A stretch of 64,000 bases of DNA from Coleophoma eucalyptorum (Eukaryota > Ascomycota > Leotiomycetes > Helotiales > Dermateaceae): positions 558,001 to 622,000 of the forward strand of contig JALRME010000024.1 in assembly GCA_026120035.1 (NCBI GenBank), given 5' to 3'. A model generated the notes under the pieces. It was not told where the DNA came from. It saw nothing but the letters and a program-made list of their open reading frames with translations, and did not search any database. Within the stretch, counting starts at the first letter, position 1; each line of letters opens with the position of its first letter. A program made the translations under genes and the position numbers. Positions 1 through 12,003 of the stretch are shown in pieces.

Positions 1-1
1 T

Positions 2-289
2 CTTGCTCAGTACAACCTCGCTGTTCCTTTGGGCTACGTCTTCTGGGTATTTGCTATCGTTCCTAGCTGGATGTTCATGATCGGTATCTCCTTCTTGAGC
101 CGAAGCATCATGTAAGTTGAATTCCCAAGGCGGACGAATTTTACAGCACTAACATATGGATAACAGGGGCAACCGTATGGCTCCTCAGCCAAACAGACGC
201 CCAGGAGCAGCAGCGCCAGCCGGTACTCAAGTAAGTACTTTCCCTGTTGACAGCCGATCATGGTTGAATACTGACACCTCGCGTAGTAA
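2..289 (+). CDS. C-terminal end of a membrane protein (5' truncated by window)
   Basis: The window opens inside an exon. The frame starting at base 2 gives a strongly hydrophobic stretch (about residues 6-32 of the visible part) ending in a short polar segment. A donor gtaagt at 112 and an acceptor ending at 166 join it to a basic, Pro/Ala-rich tail (167-230). After the next donor (231) the nearest acceptor, at 286, puts a TAA stop at once (287-289), giving a 56-nt intron. An alternative acceptor at 370 would instead add 17 residues and stop at 424. The protein therefore ends with at least one transmembrane helix followed by a cytosolic-type tail. I do not recognise the family. Confidence 0.6.
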
Positions 290-424
290 GAAACTCAAGA
301 TGGGACACGCCAGGAATCTAAAAATTGGGCGGCTTTCTTTTGATAGTATAGCGAGTTTTCTTCTTTCTAGCAGGCAAACCAGGTAGTGAATCTTCGTCTT
401 ATTGTGGTTGGCGATTGCTCCTAA

Positions 425-1235
425 TCAATGGTAGCAAATACTATATAGTGTATTCCACATCCCATTCTGAGCAGCAAATGATGAACTTGTGCACATCATC
501 GTGACATGGGCCAATCGTTCTGAATAATTAAAATATTCCGAGCAAATAAGAAAATCTCCGAAAGGATATCATCCATAGACGTGGTCTCGGTTGCAACTAC
601 TATGAGTTTAAATCGAAGATCAATTAGTATCATATCAATATGTGAAATGTCTACAATAAGCACATCTTGTCAAGCCCTGTCTGGGCCGAGAAAGAACCAA
701 GTCAACTCGTGATAGTGATCGAAACAATATATAATTGTCCATCCTATTATATGCCATCAAGCTTTGCCTCCTCTCACAGAAGTAGGAGGGTCAACTCCAC
801 CCAAAATAAGAGACTTCTAACAAAACGACAAAATATGCCTGCCCTGTACGAATCCTTGAGCCCCAAATCGCCAACCAACAAAAAGCCAAAAGTTCCCGAG
901 AAAGGTATATATCCCGTTCCTGTACAATACAGGTTTCGACCTGAAGTAATCCTGTTTATCATTAAGTAAGTGGGTTTCAAAGCACATAGGACATAGTCTG
1001 CTGTTTTGACAGAGAAGGCTATGTGCACTTCCGAATCACTGTCCCTTCAAATTATGCCCCTCCTTCCATGCCAATTTGCTCCTCCAAATTCCGGACCCGA
1101 ATTCTGGAACCCTCCTTGGTATAACGCCTTCCTTGCCCAAAAGAATCGAAAGATGCAGTCAAGTCAAATCCCCCCCCCCCAAATTTTAAGCTACATAATC
1201 CGGATAGCTATGTGTTGATAATGAGACTTTCCTTC
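425..1235. other. Intergenic, convergent 3' flanks
   Basis: The 3' flanks of the membrane protein gene and the bHLH gene meet here. The sequence is AT-rich in its first half. Short open frames (for example 667-969) have no recognisable protein character. A 10-base C run lies near 1171-1180. No RNA gene seen. Confidence 0.5.
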
Positions 1236-2678
1236 TCAGCCACCACGTTCCAGATCCTTGATCCGGGTTTTTAAGACTTCATTGCCCTTTAATAAATCTT
1301 CCAGCCAGTCTGCTGCCATGACCAAGACAGCACTCTTACTAAATCCGCCTCCGCGTAGCCCGGGCACTAATTCTCCCAGATCCTCGAAGCCCTCGCGGAT
1401 CAGCGTGCGTCGCTTCTGCTCGCTCTTGATATGGTTCTCCCGCTTCTGGTCTTCGGTCAGGTTTTCTCGTGCTGGCTTCACCGCACTGCTTGCCTCTGAC
1501 GACTTCTTTCGTTTTGATGCTGTCTCTGTGGCTGGTGGTGCTGGTGACACTTCGGACACTTTTGCTATTGATTTTCGTTTCTTGGACGATCCCGACTGTC
1601 GCGGTGGTGCCGGTGTCTCATCTTCATCTTCTTCAATATACTTGCTTTTCCGTCTTTTTCGAGCTCGCGCATCTTCATCCTCGACCTTCACCTTGGCAAT
1701 GGCTTTCTTCGGCTGTGGGCTTGACGGTTGGCTTTCAGCAGCTGGTGTCATTGAAAGCTCATGGGCAAACTCCTTCATCCGTCGGATATGCTCTCTCTCG
1801 ACTTCCTCTACAGTCTCCTGTTCCGGCGGTGGCACAAAACCTTGTTCGGCGCCAAAGCCTGCATCTGAACCCCACCTTATCTCAATTTTCCTTGGCTTTT
1901 CGGGCTGCAAGACATCGTGAGCAGCGGCAATTGCTTCTTGGTTTACCTCGCCGCCATAGAACATATCTCGGTAGTAAGTTTCCGGAGGATACGTGCCTGG
2001 GGGCGGAGCTCTCACGTCCTGCGTCGAACGGCTTCGGGATGGGAATACGGGTTGATGTATGCCATGGCCATTGGTCGGTAACATACTATTACTCCTAGGC
2101 ATTCCAAACAGCGCATCGGTCCCCAAACTGTGTGATCGATTATTGACCCCATTTGATATAAGCGTTTGTGCTGCTGCCATAACATCTGGTGAGGTGGTTG
2201 ACGGCAGATCATTCATATCACTAAATGCTATGTCCTGTGCCTTGAAGTTCATATCTTGTGCTTTAAAGCCAATATCATGAGGGCTCGGTGCGACTTGGGG
2301 TGTTTGCGGATGCGCAGGCTGTTGGCCAAAAGAAGAGGACGTGCCCATGAAGGTAGGCGGCAGTTCCTGCCACCCAGGGTCGTGAAAGACATCGTCCGCG
2401 TTCGTGAAGAGATCAAAGTTTATGTCATTTGAATCAACACCTTGAAAGAAATTGTCGAGATACCTTGAATCATGTTCGTCGAGAAGCGAGGGACCAGGCG
2501 GAGGTCCGGTGGGTGATGGAAACGGGAAATTCGTGTCGGAGCCAAATGAGTCTATAGGACACCAGTAAGTTTTGTTACTCCAAACACCAATTTTCCTCTT
2601 AAGCTTACAACCAAATGGCATCTCATCTGGACGCTTCGACGATCCCATGCCGAGTCCGTTTCGCTGAGCCACAAGCAT
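1236..2678 (-). CDS. bHLH transcription factor
   Basis: A nuclear DNA-binding regulator by domain content. The last ~75 residues form a basic helix-loop-helix: a basic stretch with RENHIKSEQKRR, helix 1, a loop containing GLRGGGFSKS, and helix 2 (AADWLEDLLKGNEVL), with the protein ending just after it. The rest is low-complexity, rich in Pro, Ser, Asn and Gln, with Lys/Arg-rich blocks (RARKRRKSK, SSKKRKS) that would serve as nuclear localisation signals. I place a 57-nt intron at 2552-2608 (donor gtaagc, acceptor ctatag). It is a multiple of three and lacks a stop, so the frame is also open through it; splicing gives about 461 residues, retention 480. The position of the bHLH at the extreme C-terminus is typical of a Pezizomycotina INO4-like group. 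The target genes cannot be inferred. Confidence 0.82.
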   Translation of the reverse strand: MLVAQRNGLGMGSSKRPDEMPFGCKLKRKIGVWSNKTYWCPIDSFGSDTNFPFPSPTGPPPGPSLLDEHDSRYLDNFFQGVDSNDINFDLFTNADDVFHDPGWQELPPTFMGTSSSFGQQPAHPQTPQVAPSPHDIGFKAQDMNFKAQDIAFSDMNDLPSTTSPDVMAAAQTLISNGVNNRSHSLGTDALFGMPRSNSMLPTNGHGIHQPVFPSRSRSTQDVRAPPPGTYPPETYYRDMFYGGEVNQEAIAAAHDVLQPEKPRKIEIRWGSDAGFGAEQGFVPPPEQETVEEVEREHIRRMKEFAHELSMTPAAESQPSSPQPKKAIAKVKVEDEDARARKRRKSKYIEEDEDETPAPPRQSGSSKKRKSIAKVSEVSPAPPATETASKRKKSSEASSAVKPARENLTEDQKRENHIKSEQKRRTLIREGFEDLGELVPGLRGGGFSKSAVLVMAADWLEDLLKGNEVLKTRIKDLERGG

Positions 2679-4205
2679 GAGTGCCGTAAACTATGGCAAG
2701 AGCCGTCCTCCCGCGAATGTAGCCAATACCAATAAGCCGAATCGTGGTGAGCAAGAAAACCGAACCCTCGTGTTCTCCTCCACGCAATCCCCCGTCAGCT
2801 GCGACTTTTCCGTCACGAAACCTCGCAGGGAGGTCTTGGTCAGTAGAAGGTGTTGTTGCCACAAGCAGGGAGATAAGAGGTAGGTATCTCAGTGGAATGG
2901 AAGGTTCAATGTGATAATGTGAGGAGGGGCCTTGTGCAGAATGTTGAGAAGGTGTATGGCGGGGTTGTGTCACTGCGGTATGCAGTGGCCTTGGGATCTA
3001 AAGGTTGAGGTCCGACAGTTTCGAGCGATGTGGGGAAGGAAGAGGACGATATGCGAAAGTTTGTAGGTATGGTGGAAAGTATGTGGTGCTGTATGGACAT
3101 TGATTGAAGAAGATTGCGACTGTGATTGCGGTTGAGTTTGTGCTGGTAGTTGAGTTTGTGATTGTGCCGGAACATATTCGAGAGCGTAGCCGTAGGTGAT
3201 GCTCAGGTCATGGCAGTAGGCGTAGTCGCAGGGCGTCGAGCAGGAAGTAGGTTGGAGGTCGTCCGAGGCAAGTAAACGGAGAATAGAGGTGGTCGGGTTG
3301 GATGGAGGCTCACAAATGAGGTAATATTGTCATCAAGGAAGGGCAGGGCAAGGTTGCGTTGAGCTCGAACTTGAGCGGCCTCCAGTCTCGAGGACGGATG
3401 ATCAGCTCAGCTCCCCTGCTATGCTCGGGGCTCCAGGGTGTATACGGCTGCTGGACCTGCTGCTGTTCCCCTTCTGGCTTGAACTCGTGGAGTGCAAGCT
3501 TTCTCTTGATTCTCGATTTTCACTTTGACATGTGATTGTTCTGTTGCTTCTCGGTGCGACAGCCTGCGAAGCCAGCGTCAGATCTTGGGCCAAAGGGCAC
3601 GGTGGTGCCCGCCTATCAACCAACCGCGTGACCGGCCAGCCCATCCAGAATCAGGTGACGGGTGTTCCCCCGGGGCATTGGCCAAGCAGGAGAAGGGCCT
3701 AGTATCTAGACATCCGGGGGGTGCACTTATTGGTCATCTTTTTTTAATATATGTCCACCCTATCTATTCCTTATTCCTCATTCCTCGACGCTTGACCACT
3801 CAAGGAAGTCTCTCCAAAACCTTGTCTTGCGAAGGACATGCTTGTATTGATTGCATTGCTTCTCGGGGGTTTGCAGCAGGTGTCGGGAGACCGAGAGAAC
3901 TCTGCTTCCATCGCCATCCGCAAGGAGGCTGGATCACCAACAATGGCATGGCAACTGACGGTTTTCAGATGCCCTCTACCGTAGATCAGGATGAGACAGG
4001 ACAAGACACGACCTACCGTGACTACAGTAGTTGCAGTAGTTCCAGTAGCGACGCATCATCGTTGACTTGCGGCAGTCTAGAGACAGCCAGTCAGCCAGCC
4101 GAATATGGCGACACTTTCCGGCACGTTCCGCTGCAACAGCTCTTCAATCTTAGCAGCAGCGCAGAGTCTTTCCCTGAGCCTCTTCCTAGCCCCGGCACGT
4201 CAAGT

Positions 4206-4239
<34 letters not shown>
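4206..4239. repeat. (GA)n dinucleotide microsatellite
   Basis: About 17 uninterrupted GA units in the leader upstream of the TMEM135-like gene. Confidence 0.95.
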
Positions 4240-4241
<2 letters not shown>

Positions 4242-4329
4242 ACCATAGGCTACAGCTGCCCAAGCCACCATGATTCCCACCCCCCATGATTCCCACCGTG
4301 CTTTCTCCCTGGCCCGACATTTCTTGCTT

Positions 4330-4369
4330 CCCTCACCCTCACCCTCACCCTCACCCTCATCCTCATCCT
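4330..4369. repeat. CCCTCA hexamer tandem repeat
   Basis: About five CCCTCA units that decay into CATCCT units. It is followed downstream (about 4630-4705) by irregular CCCTAC/CCCTACT iterations and, at 4586-4596, a run of C. All lie in the upstream region of the gene starting at 5077. Confidence 0.9.
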
Positions 4370-5076
4370 CCCCCTCTGATCTCGGAGACATTTGCGTGCA
4401 GGATTGTAGGGGAGGGAAGGCAAAGTCTATGGTCGATGGCCTCTGTATGGTCGGTGGCCCATGCACCCAATCTTGCCGCTCAACTTTGTCCCTGCTATGC
4501 CGTACAGTCCTTCCCTGGCAATCCCATGAAAGAGGAGTCTTACTCGCGTTGGCGCTTGCCGTCGCATCATCTCTCTCCTCTCCCTCCCCCCCCCCCCGCC
4601 AGAGGATTTCCGTATACCTAGGTACTGTAGCTCCCCTACCCTATTCTACCCTACTCCTACTCTCCCCTACTCTCCCCTACCCAACCCTACCTTACCTGAC
4701 CTATCCACCACCACCGCCGCCGCCTCCTACCTTCGCTTCAGCCCAGAGATTCATTTCTCCAACTTTCGCTTCACGAAATCCGGGGCAGACTTCCCAATTC
4801 AGGAGATCTTCCAGGTACATACTCTACAACCTCGGCCTACGGTGTACACATGAGAGGAGTTCCTCTTACGAATCCTGTCCTTTACATGCACCCTGCAACC
4901 TCAGCACCCGTCCCACGCAACCTGTTGCATTGCCGTCTTGCCATAAGCCCCGCGTGCCCTCGTGCTGCTGCAACGACTTCTTGCTTTTCCCTCTGCCTTC
5001 TTATGCTGATCCTGTCCCCGAACGCAGTTCGCCCCGTTCTGCCGACCGCAACCCTACGGACCTGGTCCAGGTCATC

Positions 5077-6999
5077 ATGGCTCAGCTTGCGACCCCTCAA
5101 TTTCGATCCTTACCAATTCTCCGCGCCTATGAAGCCTCGATTCCCCCATCGCTCCGGCCCCTGGTCAGAGCTTACCTCTTTGGTTATGCCTCGTCTACCG
5201 TTCCCCGGATTCTAACGCTGTTTCTCTCTCATCTCAGTAGGAGACGGAAAAACATCGACGTACTTCCCGAGGACTGTTTCTTCCCCAGTCTCGCTAGAAT
5301 CCTCCGGGGAGGCTTGGAATGGCAGAGGTTTCCAACCTTTTGTTGTGCGCTCGTAGGAGGCAGTACTTTATTAGAGGCACGTGATCCCATATCACCCTGG
5401 ACGCAATGTCCCGGCAACCCTGATTATCTTCAAGGGCTAATGGCGCTGGCATGGAGTATTCATTCGAGAGATGGACCGGATCGCCAGTATCTATATCTAG
5501 TCCAAGTGGAAGAGTTATTTACCGCCTGCCTGCTAGTTTAATTACAATATCTGATCTGAAATGCTCAACTCGGCACTAACCGTGCATTGTCTAGATTTCA
5601 CTTAGACGACTCATCACACGCTTAATCGGAGATGTATCCGATAAAGGCCATTTGAGGTATGTTATGTTCTGTCTCAGGCTGGATTATGATGACGACTTTG
5701 CCGACCGTTTTATATTTCCGCTCTTTCGGAGATGCTGTAGTAGTAGTTACTTAGCGCTGCTCTGCTGGGAAACTTCAAGGAAAGGTTCATGGACTTCTGT
5801 TCCATGCTTTAAAGACTTTAAACCTCTGCACTTTTACATCCACTGATTCTTTCAGACTTGTAAAAGGCTTGTCAACTTTTATAGCGGCCTGGTTCAGTCT
5901 TCAGCTACTTCAATCAAAAGAACAAGATGCATACATAGATCGAATTCCTTCGGATGATGATGAAGGAGTAACTACAGAAACTGTCCGTTTCGCGGGCCGA
6001 ACTATGGATCTGACCCTTTTCGCTCTGACTAGAGCTGTGGACGTGATCATTGGAGAAATGTGGTCACAGCGAAGGCGTAAAAGAATTGCGGAACGCAAAT
6101 GGACAAAGGTACGTCCGTCAGCTTTGGAGAAAGATGTGAGCTAAATATCATAGCTTGAGACAACGATTTCAGGACTTACAGACAGTGCAATCTTCGCATC
6201 TGCATGCGCCTTGATAATGTGGTCCTGGATCTACATGCCATCTCGATTGCCTCGCGCCTACAACAAGTGGATCACTGCAGCCGCACAAGTGGATCATCGG
6301 CTGCTCGTAGCTCTCCGAAGATGTCGGTATGGCGAGATAAAGTACGGCCTAGAGACAGGCCAAGCACCTCTTCTGCAAGCCATGTGCAAAGACTATAATT
6401 GGCCGCTTGACTACGGTGATCCAGTTAAGAGCGTCCCCTTTCCCTGCGAGGTCGTGCATATGGGCACAGGTCCGAATTGTGAATACCATGCTCTAAGCCG
6501 ATGGGTGCGCAGTTTTCGATGGGCATTTCTCACATACCTACCTATCAATGTAGCCCTCACACTCCGCAAACCAAGCCGCAAAGCCTTCCTCATGGCGCTG
6601 AAGTCTTCTCTCCGCTCCTCCTCATTCCTAGGGACCTTCATCGCGCTGTACTACTACGGTATATGTCTCGCGCGCAGCCGTCTGGGCCCCAAGGTTTTCG
6701 GCACCAGCACATCAGCATGCCAACGCATCGATTCAGGACTTTGTGTAGCCAGCGGTTGCTCACTCTGTGGGTGGAGTATCTTACTGGAGAACACTTCAAG
6801 GAGGAAGGACATTGCGCTCTTCGTCACGCCAAGAGCTCTTGCTACTCTGCTTCCGAGACGTTATTCTTGGGATTTGCAGTGGAGGGAGAACTTGGTTTTC
6901 GCAGCTAGTACAGCCGTGGTCTTTACCTGTGTAGCTGAGAAACCAGAAAGAGTTAGGGGCGTGCTTGGGAAGGTTCTGGCCAGGACTTTGGTTAATTGA
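5077..6999 (+). CDS. TMEM135-like integral membrane protein
   Basis: Resembles the TMEM135/PMP52 family, peroxisomal or mitochondrial multispanning membrane proteins of about 450-480 residues linked in animals to peroxisomal metabolism. The N-terminus carries the family-like block RILRGGLEWQRFP followed by a Gly-rich membrane segment; the middle has LRLVKGLSTFIAAWFSLQLL, and the last exon a block LTDSAIFASACALIMWSW followed by a polar hairpin and further hydrophobic helices. Proposed exons are 5077-5376, 5595-5656, 5856-6112 and 6173-6999, 481 residues in all, frame consistent. The first intron (218 nt) needs a GC donor after GAG at 5376, because no GT donor in the needed phase looks good. 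The third intron uses donor C|gtccgt, since the better-looking gtacgt just upstream leaves the wrong phase. These two junctions are the weak points; the family call is reasonable. Confidence 0.72.
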
Positions 7000-7758
7000 G
7001 TGAAATTACATGCAATGGCAACTTTTTATATACATATTTGTAAGCAAAAGAAAGGCCGCATGAAGTAGATACATGTAAAGATAGGATTTGTAAAATGATA
7101 ATAACTTTTAAAGGTGGGAATGGATGCTGGTGTTTAAAGAAGCTCGCTTGAAACATAGATTGCTTTGGCTGTCGAAGATAAATCACTGTGAGATGAATCT
7201 TGAAAAAAGAGGACTGTCACCTTGAAACGGTCCGTCCAGTCATTACAACCCCACAATACTTGAGGATAGAGGCAGCCACCAATAGTTGATCCAGTAAGCG
7301 AGAGGGCATGCAAGACAGCCTGCCCATTCATCACGAACTTATTACGATCAAATCGACATCCATACCGAGCCAACACAGGACTCAGACAAGCGTCTGAAAA
7401 GTGAAAGGCTAGCCGGCATAGATTCATATTGGAGAGAGCGTGTGTGTGTGTAGATAAAAAACAAAGCGGTGTCTAAGGCACAAGATGAAAAGCAAAGCGC
7501 ATGAAAAGCAAACAGAGGGCCCTCTCGCAATGAATGAAGAAGCAAAATGGAAGGAAGAACATAGAGCAATGTAAGAAAAGAGTCCAAGGCGTCCCTTGAC
7601 CCTGCTGCCCCTCTCCGCTTGCAGAGAGAAGGATCTAAAAAGAAAGTCGTTTCCCGTAGTGGAAGGGAAGAGGTTTTTGTTTTCACTTTCCGCCGCCCAC
7701 CTGTCCTACCAACTCCTTCGCAAACCATTCAACGCCACGCCCAACCATGAACAGCCCA
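7000..7758. other. Intergenic, convergent 3' flanks
   Basis: Lies between two converging genes. A short TG tract is at 7440-7450. Open frames on the minus strand (7134-7427, 7348-7728) have no recognisable features. Nothing else supported. Confidence 0.5.
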
Positions 7759-10076
7759 TCAAAACATGGCTGATCGACTTTTAGAAACAATGGAGGCGGA
7801 CCTAGACCCGATCTTCCTAACCAGCTTGACATCGTCATCGTAACCCTCTTCCTCGTCAACTACACTCTCGGCAATGACTGGAGTCTTCACTGGATTAACA
7901 GGAGCCAAGATGGCGTCTACAACAGTGTCGAAAGACCCATCTCTACCATCCTCACCAAGATACCACCCGGCGCGCTCAAAAGAGGTGCGGACGGACTCGC
8001 ACATACCCGTAAAGCGGACCTCGATACTCTCGCCTCCGTAGGTAAGTAATTCTGCTTTCAAGTCTTTCAGGGCCTGGATACCGGTTGTGTCAACGTAGGG
8101 GCACGCAGAAACATCAAGGATCAGGAAACGAAATTGTGGAAGTGTTGAAGTGGAAATGCCCGCGCGCGCTCGAAGGTTAGCAATGTTTTGGGCACCAACA
8201 TCAGACCAAGAACGTTCGGCCTCGGAGACCTGGCGTGCCGGGACACCAAGGTTATGGGTTTGGACAGATTCGAGGATTTCATTCTTGCTGGAATAAGCGT
8301 TCAAGAAGGTGATTGCTTGTGCAAATCGGATCAACTGGATGCCTTGTGGGAGTTCAGTAGGCTCCCCCTCACTGCGGTCTGGTAGCCCCAGTGCATAGTC
8401 AAATGGCGTAATGGTCTGGACGTGTGTGAAGACACTACGAAGAAGAACATAAGCAATCATGAACAAGGCGGCTAGTTCGATACCTGTCTCTGCGGAGATG
8501 AAGAGTGTCACCCAAAAAGCGATCTGGGAGGCTGTGAAGTCTGCGAGGGAGGTCTTCCAGTACTGGTAAAATACTGAGACGGGCACGAGTATCTGCCAGA
8601 CTGCTGCAACAATGACAGCCGAGAGGGTTGCTTTGGGAATCCAGAAAATGGCTCCTGTCAGGAAGTAGATTGAAGCGAGTACAGTGGCACTAGTGAAAAG
8701 ACCAGAGAGTGGTGACTTCACACCAGATTCCGAATTGACAGCTGTGCGGGAGAATGCTCCTCCTACAGCCATACCACTGAAGACGCTGTTGATTAGGTTC
8801 GTCGTCCCAATAAAAGTAAGCTTGTGCAATGTTAGCAAGAGTATATGGTAATCTGGAGCCATTTCAAGTAGAACATTTATTTGATGCTAACCATTGGGAT
8901 CGTTTGAGTAACTCAAAATATCTCAATAATTGATCTGGGTTTATGCATAATTGTGTATCGTACCTCTTGACTTTCATCAATAACATATCCGTTTCTGCGA
9001 GCAAAGGACTTAGCAATAGCGATATGTTCCAATGCTGCGGCCACGAAAACGGCAACACTACGGCTGAAGACCTTTGAGATAATGGTAGTAGTTGGCGCCG
9101 ATGGTGCCACTAGACCCGAGGGCACTGTACTGGTCAGATCAAAGAGAGGTTTCTTTAAATCTTTGTTTACACCAAAGCTGATGCCAGTGAAGAGGACGAG
9201 AATGATAGCATTGCGACCAATCGACAGAATCCAAAACACTGGGTATTTCTTGCCATACTTCTTGCCTAGAAACTGCAATAGTTGTAGCAAGATTATGCCC
9301 GAGAAGCCGATGACAATTGTAAGGGGCTTTGCTTGTGGAAGCTTAGTTAGGATGTCGTGGATCTGAGTTGCAACACCTGTGATTGTTAGCCATGTTTAAG
9401 GTTTAGGAACTAATAATCCTCACCAGAACCAACACCAGTCTCTCCGAACAGAGCTGGAACTTGTCCGATGAGAATAGTTAAGCCCGCAGCGCCAACAAAG
9501 CCGGTCAACACTGGTAGAGAAATGAAGTCCAGCAGAAAGCCAAGCTTGAGCAAGCCCATTACCAGAGCATAGATTCCAACACTGAAAGCTACAGCTGAAG
9601 CAATTGCAGTAGGAGTAAAGCCTTCCTGGGAGATATCCGCTATGATCTGAGCCGTCAAAAGTCCGATAATTGATGTTGGTCCAGTGCTAATATCTTGCTC
9701 AGATATCAGTATGATTATGTGAAAATGAATAATGAGGGGAGATACCTTTGGAAGTTCCCATGATGGCATACAAAATCCCAGGTATCCAACTAGCTAAAAG
9801 TCCATCCTGTAGGGGGATTGTAGCAATCTTGGCATAAGCCAGGGCCTGTGGCACAAGGAGAACTCCGATAGTCAGTCCAGCAATCACATCATTGAGGATC
9901 CATTTCGTGGAATAGTTCGGGATCCAGTCGACGATAGGAATTTTCTCCAGAAGATAACTGCTAGTGGCCGAGGGAAGGGACTCGCCTCCGCTACGGACAG
10001 CATTCTTAGCCCGATTCAAGTTGTAATCATTCTTGACACCTTCCGGAAATTTCCGGATCTGGTCAACGAGCTTCAT
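7759..10076 (-). CDS. SulP family anion (sulfate-type) transporter with STAS domain
   Basis: Membrane transporter of the SLC26/SulP family, which moves sulfate or related anions. Four exons join in frame: 9746-10076, 9424-9693, 8964-9376 and 7759-8820, with introns of 52, 47 and 143 nt, giving 691 residues. The N-terminal signature region is visible as DVIAGLTIGVLLVPQALAYA with ASWIPGILYAIMGTSK, and DISTGPTSIIGLLTA follows directly across intron 1. About ten hydrophobic helices follow. The cytosolic STAS domain spans roughly residues 500-650 and includes FLILDVSACPYVDTTGIQAL, the usual strand-turn with Asp-Thr before the helix. The C-tail is acidic, then Lys/Arg/Ser-rich. Substrate and membrane (plasma membrane or vacuole) cannot be read from sequence. 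The start Met at 10076 is the first in frame before the conserved region. Confidence 0.92.
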
Positions 10077-12003
10077 ACTTGTTGATCTCTATCAATGAGA
10101 TCAACTCAATGATTTGGTCAGAGACCTTGAATTGCAGGGAGTGGTGAACTGAAAAAGATGTTTGATGGAGAAAATGGATGTTGAAAACAGCTTCGAGCAC
10201 TAGCATGCAAAGTATAAAATAGCAGACTTGCAAGCATACTTTATATCTTCCATTACAAACTCGAAAACTACAGGAAGTGCATGTTCCACTAGATCCGTCA
10301 GGACTAGGTTTCATCTGGAACCAGTCTAATCCATCTCTTTCTTACATCTAGAAGTAGAAGCGTATTTAGACGAATATCTCTTCCTTGTGGTATGTAGAGG
10401 TCCAAGTACGGCCATAGGTTGGGTATACTTGCTGAAAAGGCACCTATATATAAATTTGTTCCGTGCGCATTATGCTTGTCATCAACCAATACACTGACTG
10501 CCCGATCAGTTTTGGCGAAGGTCGTCTACTTATTTTATTGTACCCATACGTGGGAGATATGGAACCTAAATGTGATGTGCTAACCACACCAGATTGACAT
10601 AGTAGAAGGGCATATGGCATAAATCATTCGTTCAGTGACGTATTCATTGGTCTGCACATGGAGATGATCATAAAAGATTAATGAAGTTCAGTAATGAAGT
10701 TTATCCGAGATCTTCCGATGCACTTTGGGTATCTCAATGTTCTAGAGCTGGCTTATTTCGGCTGGAATATATTTGCCCCATAAACAAGAAGTTCTGAGAC
10801 GAGAAACTACCTATTCTCCTAAAGCTGCCGCACACAGCACTCAAGACGTGACCCGAGTCATGTTCATGGACCATACATATCTAGTGTTGCTACGGTAAAG
10901 TAGCACCACAAGTAAAACCTACTCCATTGCCCCGGAAAAGAGCTTGCCGGGGTGGGTAATTCAGTTTGATTCCGTCCAGGATTGACGCTGAGTCGGCCCT
11001 ACAAGCCAATGGTGGAAAGCACCAGGTATTCAGATGAGACAAAATATTAACTGTGTCCAAATTGATCAGGACAGCTAAACCTTGTGGTGCTGAAATCTGT
11101 AACTTCCTGGCGCCGGCACTGGAAGGGATAGTTCCCTCAGGACGCCCGTCTAACCTCTAGCTTAGCTCCAACTGGAGAGAGGGGAGGGAAGTCTGTGCGT
11201 AGTGGCCATTTGATAAGATTGGAGCTTCGCTGTGGTCAAAATGGCCGCACTGCAAGCGAGCTGAGATGCTAAGCACAAGTTGTGTTCTCTTAGTGATTTT
11301 CTGAACCTAGAGCAACCTTCCCTTTGTGAAAGCTCTGGATATTCAAATCATTTCAGTTCTCGAGCGTATGCATGTCTGTCTCATTGCATGCCATGAAGAT
11401 GGAGCTTGTGCAATCCAAACTCAGTCGTCTACGAAAACGCACTGCCTCATTCGTCTGATCTTCTGGACCATTGAGTTTGTTTGTTTCCGGTCTCGAACGT
11501 TTCGGAACAAGCAATGCTGCGGATAACTCCACAACTTTAAACCTCGGAATAAGGGAAGTTCGTTATCAGAAAAGTGGACATTCATCTTCTAGTGGCATCC
11601 CCACACACTCCCGAGGTCAAATGCAGGTGGGCATGGCTTGTGGACATACAACATTCCGATGCAGGGCAATTCCTAAGATAGAACATTGTTGAGAGATCTG
11701 TCGTTAAGATGGAGCTCAAATTTGAACTAAGTGGCATTCCATAACCCGTCTAATACCAGCTTGACGTGAAACGATCGTCGCGAGCTCCGCGGTATGTATG
11801 ACCCTGATGGGATAATGATGTGAGTTAAGGTACAAGGTCCATATACTTTGCTATACATAGCCTCGAGTTGAGTGAGGCTTGCCCAACCAGAGCCAGATTA
11901 TGTGCAATTTGCAATGTGCGCACTGGACATTGGTACCAACACCAAACACCATGCTACAGGCTCCGAAATTTGAAGGTATCCCTTGTTTGATTCAAAGCCA
12001 TGT
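10077..12003. other. 1.9-kb gene-free region
   Basis: The upstream region of the SulP gene followed by the 3' flank of SEC6. I see only short open frames (for example 11326-11526, 11879-12139) without coding character, no repeats of note and no tRNA. Confidence 0.5.

Larger units (their letters stand above)
2679..5076. other. 2.4-kb intergenic region with simple-sequence tracts
   Basis: Shared upstream region of the divergent bHLH (-) and TMEM135-like (+) genes. The left part (2700-3650) is ordinary non-coding sequence. From about 4000 on it becomes low-complexity and pyrimidine-rich on the plus strand. Long open frames here (3525-4289, and the 5' part of 4270-5541) are driven by this composition; I do not annotate them as genes. 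Confidence 0.55.

Noticed and set aside
1258..2098. Two plus-strand open frames of 220 and 209 codons
   Set aside because: They lie antisense to the bHLH coding region and mirror its Ser/Pro-rich composition; no independent coding features.
4630..4705. CCCTAC-rich tract as an internal telomere repeat
   Set aside because: The unit is irregular CCCTAC/CCCTACT, not the fungal CCCTAA unit, and genes continue on both sides.
3525..5076. Plus-strand open frames (254 and the 5' part of 423 codons) upstream of the TMEM135-like gene
   Set aside because: Their translation is dominated by simple repeats (Arg-Glu, Ser-Pro, Leu-Pro runs) and nothing protein-like precedes the conserved start at 5077.
7348..7728. 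Minus-strand frame of 126 codons
   Set aside because: No family resemblance, odd hydrophobic/basic mix, sits in a convergent 3' region.
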